From Streptomyces fulvorobeus (GTDB lineage: Bacteria; Actinomycetota; Actinomycetes; Streptomycetales; Streptomycetaceae): a stretch of DNA of 64,000 bases. The position numbers and the translations under genes were made by a program. Shown one piece after another: positions 59,426-64,000 of this stretch. Each line of letters begins with the position of its first letter. Position 1 is the stretch's first letter. A model generated the notes under the pieces. That model had not been told where the DNA came from, made no database searches, and worked only from the letters and a program-made list of their open reading frames with translations. Location: contig NZ_BLWC01000001.1 in the NCBI RefSeq assembly GCF_013167895.1, positions 3,534,001 to 3,598,000 of the forward strand, written 5' to 3'.

Positions 59426-61519
59426 TCACGCCAGAGCCTCCGGCAGCGGGGCCGCGTGCAGCACGATCAGACCGGAGACCGCCCGGGTCAGCGCCACGTA
59501 CAGGCGGCGCAGGCCCGTGCGTTCGTCCGGTTCGCCGTCGACCACGGCCGCCGGGTCGTCCAGCACCACGTAGTCGTACTCCAGACCCTTCGCCAGCGAG
59601 GCCGGGACCAGCGTCAGACGGGACTCGGCGGTCGTCTCGTCACCGGGTGAGAGGTACGCGTGGCCCGCCGCCTCCAGGGCCGCGGCGAGCGCCGGGACCC
59701 GGGCGTCGGCGGCGATCAGGCCGATCGACCCCTCGTGGGCCAGCGACTCCTCGCAGGCCGCGACCACCGCGGCGGCCAGCCCGGCCGGGTCCGCCACCTG
59801 CCGTACCGCCATGGAGCCCGGCGACTCACGCACCGACTCCACCGGGGCCAGGCCCGGCGAGATCGCGGGCAGCAGCCGCGAGGCGTACGCGATCACCTCG
59901 CGGGGCACACGGAAGCCCGCGGTCAACTCCTCGACCAGGGCGTCCGGCTTGCCCAGGTGGAACAGCGCCTGCTCCCAGCTCTCCGTCGACCACGGTGTCG
60001 TGCCCTGCGCGAGGTCGCCGAGCACCGTAGCCGAACCGGTCGAGCAGCGGCGGCCCACCGCCCGGTACTGCATCGGTGACAGATCCTGCGCCTCGTCGAT
60101 GACGACATGGCCGAGCGAGTGCGTACGGGCCACCAGGTCACTCGCCTCGTCGATAAGCACCGCGTCCGCCGGCGACCACTTCGCCGACTTCACGCCGCGC
60201 GGCGGCCTGGACCAGACAATCCTCTTCTGCTCCTCGTCGGTGAGGAGGCCGTCCGCGTGCGCGGCGAGGAACTCCGGGTCGGAGAGGAGCCGCAGCACCA
60301 GTCTCGCGGGGTCGACGGCGGGCCAGCACGCCTTGACGGCCGCCTTCACCGCGGGGGTGCGGGCCACCGCGTTCTGCACCCGGTCGTCGGGAGCCTCGCC
60401 CGCCTCCTCCATCCGGGTCAGGACGCAGTGTGCGATGCGCTGCGGGAGTGCCTCGTGGGCGGCGCCGTAGCGGATGTCGCGGGCCAGCAACTCGTCGACG
60501 ATCTCCGTCAGTTCGTGCACGGGCACCCGCCAGCGGCGCGAACCGCGCACCACCATGACCGGCTCGGCCGGCGGCGACACGTGCGAACGGATCGCCCGTC
60601 GCAGGACCTCCGCCATCCTGGCGTCGCCCTTGACCACGGCGGCCGGGGCGTCGTCCGTGCCACGCACCTCGACGTGCGCCGTCACCAGGTCGTCGACGGT
60701 GGCCTGCTTCACCTCCAGCTCACCCAGGGCGGGCAGCACCTGCTCGATGTAGTGGAGGAAGGACCGGTTCGGCCCGATCACCAGGGTCCCGGTGCGGGCC
60801 AGCCGCTCGCGGTGCGCGTACAGCAGGTAGGCGACCCGGTGCAGGCCGACCGCGGTCTTCCCGGTGCCGGGCCCTCCCTGCACACACACCGTCCCGCCGA
60901 GCCCGCCGCGTACGATCTCGTCCTGCTCGGGCTGGATCGTGGCCACGATGTCGCGCATCGGGCCGACGCGGGGCCGCTCGATCTCCGCCTGGAGGAGCCT
61001 GCTGGTCCGCGCGGGCTCGGCCGGGCCGGTGAGGTGTTCGTCCTCGTACGCGGTCAGCTCGCCGCCCGTGTAACCGAACCGTCGCCGCCGGCCCACGTCC
61101 TGCGGGTCCTTCCTGGACGCCCGGTAGAACGGCTGGGAGACGGGCGCGCGCCAGTCGATGACCATCGGATCGCCGTGGGCGTCATGGACGTGGCGGCGCC
61201 CGATGTAGAACCGCTCGCCCCCGGCACCCTCCGCCCGCTCCGCACCGACCGGGTGCAGATAGTCGAGGCGTCCGAAGAACAGCGGGGTGTGGGAGAGGTC
61301 TGCGAGTGCCTTGACGCGGTCGTCCATCTGCGCCTGGAGCACGACGGAGTTGACCCAGTTCGCGGTGACGTCGCGGAGGTCGAGGGCCTGCACGTCCTCA
61401 CGCATCGCGCGGAGCGCGGCACGGGAGGCGGTCAGACGGGCGCGTTCGCGTGTCAGGGGGTCCGGGGAGCCGATCGGCCCGGTGGTGGGGGTGTCGCTCT
61501 CTGCTTCGTGCGCGGGCAC
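59426..61519 (-). CDS. helD: HelD-family RNA polymerase-recycling ATPase (second copy)
   Basis: 697 residues. The start is GTG at 61519 because GGAGG lies 7 nt upstream. An N-terminal arm precedes Walker A GGPGTGKT (215-222). Motif II is VVIDEAQDLSPMQYRAVGRR, motif III LGDLAQGTTPW, and the C-terminal helicase motifs are PASLAKGLEYDYVVLDDP and RRLYVALTRAVSGLIVLH. Unlike HelR it has no RAE upstream. HelD proteins remove stalled RNA polymerase from DNA and recycle it. It resembles general HelD more than HelR. Confidence 0.9.
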   Translation of the reverse strand: MPAHEAESDTPTTGPIGSPDPLTRERARLTASRAALRAMREDVQALDLRDVTANWVNSVVLQAQMDDRVKALADLSHTPLFFGRLDYLHPVGAERAEGAGGERFYIGRRHVHDAHGDPMVIDWRAPVSQPFYRASRKDPQDVGRRRRFGYTGGELTAYEDEHLTGPAEPARTSRLLQAEIERPRVGPMRDIVATIQPEQDEIVRGGLGGTVCVQGGPGTGKTAVGLHRVAYLLYAHRERLARTGTLVIGPNRSFLHYIEQVLPALGELEVKQATVDDLVTAHVEVRGTDDAPAAVVKGDARMAEVLRRAIRSHVSPPAEPVMVVRGSRRWRVPVHELTEIVDELLARDIRYGAAHEALPQRIAHCVLTRMEEAGEAPDDRVQNAVARTPAVKAAVKACWPAVDPARLVLRLLSDPEFLAAHADGLLTDEEQKRIVWSRPPRGVKSAKWSPADAVLIDEASDLVARTHSLGHVVIDEAQDLSPMQYRAVGRRCSTGSATVLGDLAQGTTPWSTESWEQALFHLGKPDALVEELTAGFRVPREVIAYASRLLPAISPGLAPVESVRESPGSMAVRQVADPAGLAAAVVAACEESLAHEGSIGLIAADARVPALAAALEAAGHAYLSPGDETTAESRLTLVPASLAKGLEYDYVVLDDPAAVVDGEPDERTGLRRLYVALTRAVSGLIVLHAAPLPEALA

Positions 61520-61811
61520 GGTGTCGCCTCCGACTTTCAACGCGTGGAAGGCGGACCACGGCCTCCGGTACGACGGGAGGGCGACGTGATCCGCTCAGGG
61601 ACGTTCGCGCGGGTGCGGGCCGGTTTCCGTCCGGCCGGCGGCGCTCCCCCGGCTGCCGGCGGAGGGCCGGTACCACGGTGCGGGAGGCGGGCAGACCGGC
61701 GATTGTATCCACGGCGGCCCGCCCGGTCGAACGGGAAAGGGCGCGCCCCGCCGCGCCGGAACGGCGGTCACGCCCGCGGCCCGGTGCCCCACCGGGCCGG
61801 ACAGGAGCACC

Positions 61812-62008
61812 ATGGAACACATGAGCACAGTGGTTCCGCACCCCCGGAGACCCGGGCCCGCGCACGGCGCGAGCGCGGTCACCGGTCAGCACCGCCCCCA
61901 CCGCGCCGGGGACGCACTGCGCGCCGCCGGGGTCTTTCTCCCACCGCGTTCCGCGTGGCCGTCCTCGGCGAGTACGCGCAGGAGGCGGGCGCCCGCCGCC
62001 ACCGCTGA
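61812..62008 (+). pseudogene. small conserved protein, single-base frameshift
   Basis: ATG at 61812 with AGGAG 6 nt upstream starts MEHMSTVVPHPRRPGPAHG and reaches RAAGVF. The conserved end TAFRVAVLGEYAQEAGARRHR lies in the -1 frame, ending at 62008. One base added near CCC at 61940-61942 yields a 65-residue protein with a continuous hydrophobic helix near the end. The same -1 pattern is seen in six other genes. Function unknown. Confidence 0.55.
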
Positions 62009-62046
62009 ACCGCACGGCGGGCGGCGAGCCGGCGGGCGGCGGCCGG

Positions 62047-63690
62047 TCAGCTCTCCGTCAGCAGCTCGTCCGCGTCCACGATCCGGTACGCGTAACCCTG
62101 CTCGGCCAGGAACCGCTGGCGGTGCGCCGCGAAGTCCTGGTCGATCGTGTCGCGCGCCACCACCGAGTAGAACCGGGCCTCGTGCCCGTCCGCCTTCGGC
62201 CGCAGCACCCGCCCGAGCCGCTGCGCCTCCTCCTGACGCGAGCCGAACGTCCCCGACACCTGGATGGCGACGGTGGCCTCCGGGAGGTCGATCGAGAAGT
62301 TGGCGACCTTCGACACCACCAGGACACTGATCTCGCCCTGCCGGAAGGCGTCGAAGAGGATCTCGCGCTGGGCGTTGCTCGTCTCGCCCTTGATCACCGG
62401 GGCGTTCAGATGCTCACCCAGCTCGTCGAGCTGGTCGATGTACTGGCCGATCACCAAGGTCTGCTCGCCCTTGTGCTTGGCGACCAGGGCCTCCGTGACC
62501 TTCCGCTTCGTCGCCGTGGTGGCGCAGAACCGGTACTTCTCCTCGGCCTCCGCCGTCGCGTAGGCGAGGCGCTCGGTGTCGGTCAGATTGACCCGTACCT
62601 CGACGCAGTCGGCGGGCGCGATGTAGCCCTGCGCCTCGATCTCCTTCCACGGGGCGTCGAACCTCTTCGGCCCGATGAGCGAGAAGACGTCCGACTCGCG
62701 CCCGTCCTCCCGCACCAGGGTCGCCGTGAGGCCGAGCCGCCGCCGCGCCTGGAGGTCGGCGGTGAACTTGAAGACGGGAGCGGGCAGCAGGTGCACCTCG
62801 TCGTAGATCACCAGGCCCCAGTCACGGGAGTCGAACAGCTCCAGGTGCGGGTAGACGCCCTTGCGGCGGGTCGTCAGCACTTGGTACGTGGCGATGGTGA
62901 CCGGCCGGATCTCCTTGCGCGTACCGCTGTACTCGCCGATCTCCTCCTCGGTCAGCGAGGTCCGCTTCACCAGCTCGCTCTTCCACTGCCTGGCCGAGAC
63001 GGTGTTGGTGACCAGGATCAGCGTGGTCGCCTTCGCCTCGGCCATCGCACCGGCTCCGACCAGTGTCTTTCCCGCGCCACAGGGCAGGACGACGACTCCG
63101 GAGCCACCGTGCCAGAAGCCCTCGACCGCCTGCTTCTGGTACGGGCGCAGCGCCCAGCCGTTCTCGGCCAGCTCGATCGGGTGCGCCTCCCCGTCGACGT
63201 AACCCGCGAGGTCCTCGGCGGGCCAGCCGAGCCTGAGCAGCGTCTGCTTGATCTGCCCGCGCTCGGAGGGGTGCACGGCGACGGTGTCCGGGTCGATGCG
63301 CTCTCCGACGAGCGGCGCGACCTTCTTGGACCGGAGGATCTCCTCCAGTACCGGACGGTCGGTGGTGGTCAGGACGAGGCCGTGCACCGGGTGCTTGGAG
63401 AGGGTGAGGCGGCCGTACCGCGCCATCGTCTCGGCGATGTCGACCAGGAGCGCGTGCGGCACGGGGTAGCGGGAGTACTCCACCAGCGCGTCGACGACCT
63501 GCTCGGCGTCGTGCCCGGCGGCGCGGGCGTTCCACAGGCCGAGCGGGGTCACCCGGTAGGTGTGGATGTGCTCGGGCGCACGCTCCAGCTCCGCGAAGGG
63601 GGCGATCACGCGACGGCAGGCGTCCGCCAGCTCGTGGTCGACTTCGAGGAGCAGCGTCTTGTCGCTCTGGACGATGAGAGGTCCGGTCAC
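62047..63690 (-). CDS. xpb: XPB-like superfamily-2 DNA repair helicase
   Basis: 547 residues from GTG at 63690. An N-terminal XPB-specific domain (residues about 60-160) is followed by LRPYQKQAVEGFWHGGSGVVVLPCGAGKTLVGAGAM (Q-motif and Walker A), VIYDEVHLLPA (DEVH box), LGLTATLVREDGRE (motif III), and the C-terminal half with ETSNAQREILFDAFRQGEISVLVVSKVANFSIDLPEATVAIQVSG and RLGRVLRPK. This is the bacterial XPB found in actinobacteria, a 3'-5' ATP-dependent helicase. The gap upstream to the window end holds no clear gene. Confidence 0.93.
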   Translation of the reverse strand: MTGPLIVQSDKTLLLEVDHELADACRRVIAPFAELERAPEHIHTYRVTPLGLWNARAAGHDAEQVVDALVEYSRYPVPHALLVDIAETMARYGRLTLSKHPVHGLVLTTTDRPVLEEILRSKKVAPLVGERIDPDTVAVHPSERGQIKQTLLRLGWPAEDLAGYVDGEAHPIELAENGWALRPYQKQAVEGFWHGGSGVVVLPCGAGKTLVGAGAMAEAKATTLILVTNTVSARQWKSELVKRTSLTEEEIGEYSGTRKEIRPVTIATYQVLTTRRKGVYPHLELFDSRDWGLVIYDEVHLLPAPVFKFTADLQARRRLGLTATLVREDGRESDVFSLIGPKRFDAPWKEIEAQGYIAPADCVEVRVNLTDTERLAYATAEAEEKYRFCATTATKRKVTEALVAKHKGEQTLVIGQYIDQLDELGEHLNAPVIKGETSNAQREILFDAFRQGEISVLVVSKVANFSIDLPEATVAIQVSGTFGSRQEEAQRLGRVLRPKADGHEARFYSVVARDTIDQDFAAHRQRFLAEQGYAYRIVDADELLTES

Positions 63691-64000
63691 GCGCCTCGGC
63701 CCTTTCTGCGGGGGTGCGGCCACGGATGCGGCCAAACGTCCAGTGTGCCGCATGCGGGGCCATCGGTGCGTGGCTCGGAGGCGCGGGCTGCGGACGGCTC
63801 CGTCACACCGCCGCCGCCCGGAGCCGGGAGACCTCCGGTCCGTCCGGCCGCCCGGGACCGAGGCGAGCGGCGGCCGCCCGGCCCGGTGGAGGGCCTTCTG
63901 CCGGTCGGGGCGCGGCGGGCACGGACCCGCCGGGCACGGCGAGGGGCAGGCTTTAGCGTCAGGCCCCCAAGTCATGCCCCCGAGTCAGGCCCCCGTGTCG
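63691..64000. other. right edge: no gene seen, 13-bp tandem repeat at the end
   Basis: No credible coding frame is visible in this 310-bp stretch. From about 63959 to the end there are three units of a 13-bp repeat (TCAGGCCCCCAAG, TCATGCCCCCGAG, TCAGGCCCCCGTG) followed by TCG; the repeat may continue beyond the window. Confidence 0.6.

Noticed and set aside
59426-61811. A RAE or other rifamycin-linked element for the second HelD gene
   Set aside because: I found no match to the 19-bp element in the 270 bp upstream of its start.

Overview
This window is very GC-rich chromosomal DNA from a Streptomyces-type actinomycete. The support is third-position G/C codon bias, frequent GTG and TTG starts, and characteristic actinobacterial genes: msiK, senS/senR/hbpS, cdgB, a stand-alone groEL2, gpgS and bacterial XPB. 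From memory, the gene order resembles the central chromosome of Streptomyces coelicolor around SCO4235 to SCO4325; I could not align it. There is no rRNA, CRISPR array, integrase or transposase. One tRNA gene (Thr, UGU) is present.

Layout. 1-4.9 kb: truncated hypothetical gene, DoxX-like membrane protein, sugar nucleotidyltransferase, secreted protein and the shared sugar-ABC ATPase MsiK behind a DasR-type operator. 4.9-12.2 kb: tRNA-Thr, a patch of less typical base composition with secreted proteins, then oxidoreductase, kinase, acetyltransferase and pentapeptide-repeat genes. 12.3-15.1 kb: SenS/SenR two-component system divergent from the haem-binding sensor HbpS. 15.4-22 kb: M1 peptidase, TerD, ArfB, flavin reductase, diguanylate cyclase CdgB and a CBM35-like protein. 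22-25.6 kb: nagKA for N-acetylglucosamine use, divergent from an orphan sugar-binding lipoprotein, with two dre-like operators between them. 25.7-29.5 kb: trehalose synthesis (otsB and otsA, convergent and overlapping) and glucosylglycerate synthesis (gpgS). 29.6-34 kb: SAM riboswitch, thrC, a MoaD/ThiS-like carrier, cold-shock protein, CIRCE elements and groEL2. 34-39.4 kb: membrane, calcium-binding, HTH, EamA/MarR and ricin-lectin genes. 39.7-42 kb: helR behind a rifamycin-associated element. 42-46.5 kb: an unusual three-gene cell-wall-type cluster beside a decayed XRE regulator. 46.7-50.8 kb: PRC-barrel protein and murP-murQ-murR. 51-56 kb: efflux pump, HD hydrolase and 5-oxoprolinase pxpABC. 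56-62 kb: copA behind a CsoR-like operator, cutC behind a dre-like site, and a second HelD-type motor. 62-63.7 kb: XPB helicase.

Two themes link the loci. First, amino-sugar and cell-wall recycling: msiK, nagKA, an orphan binding protein and cutC all carry 12-bp motifs resembling the DasR operator, and murPQR handles N-acetylmuramic acid. Second, RNA polymerase and stress protection: helR with its RAE, a second HelD, groEL2, cspA, SenS/SenR and TerD.

Quality warning: seven genes are interrupted by a frameshift, and all seven are repaired by adding exactly one base, usually in a G or C run. This looks like systematic homopolymer under-calling in the assembly rather than seven independent gene losses.
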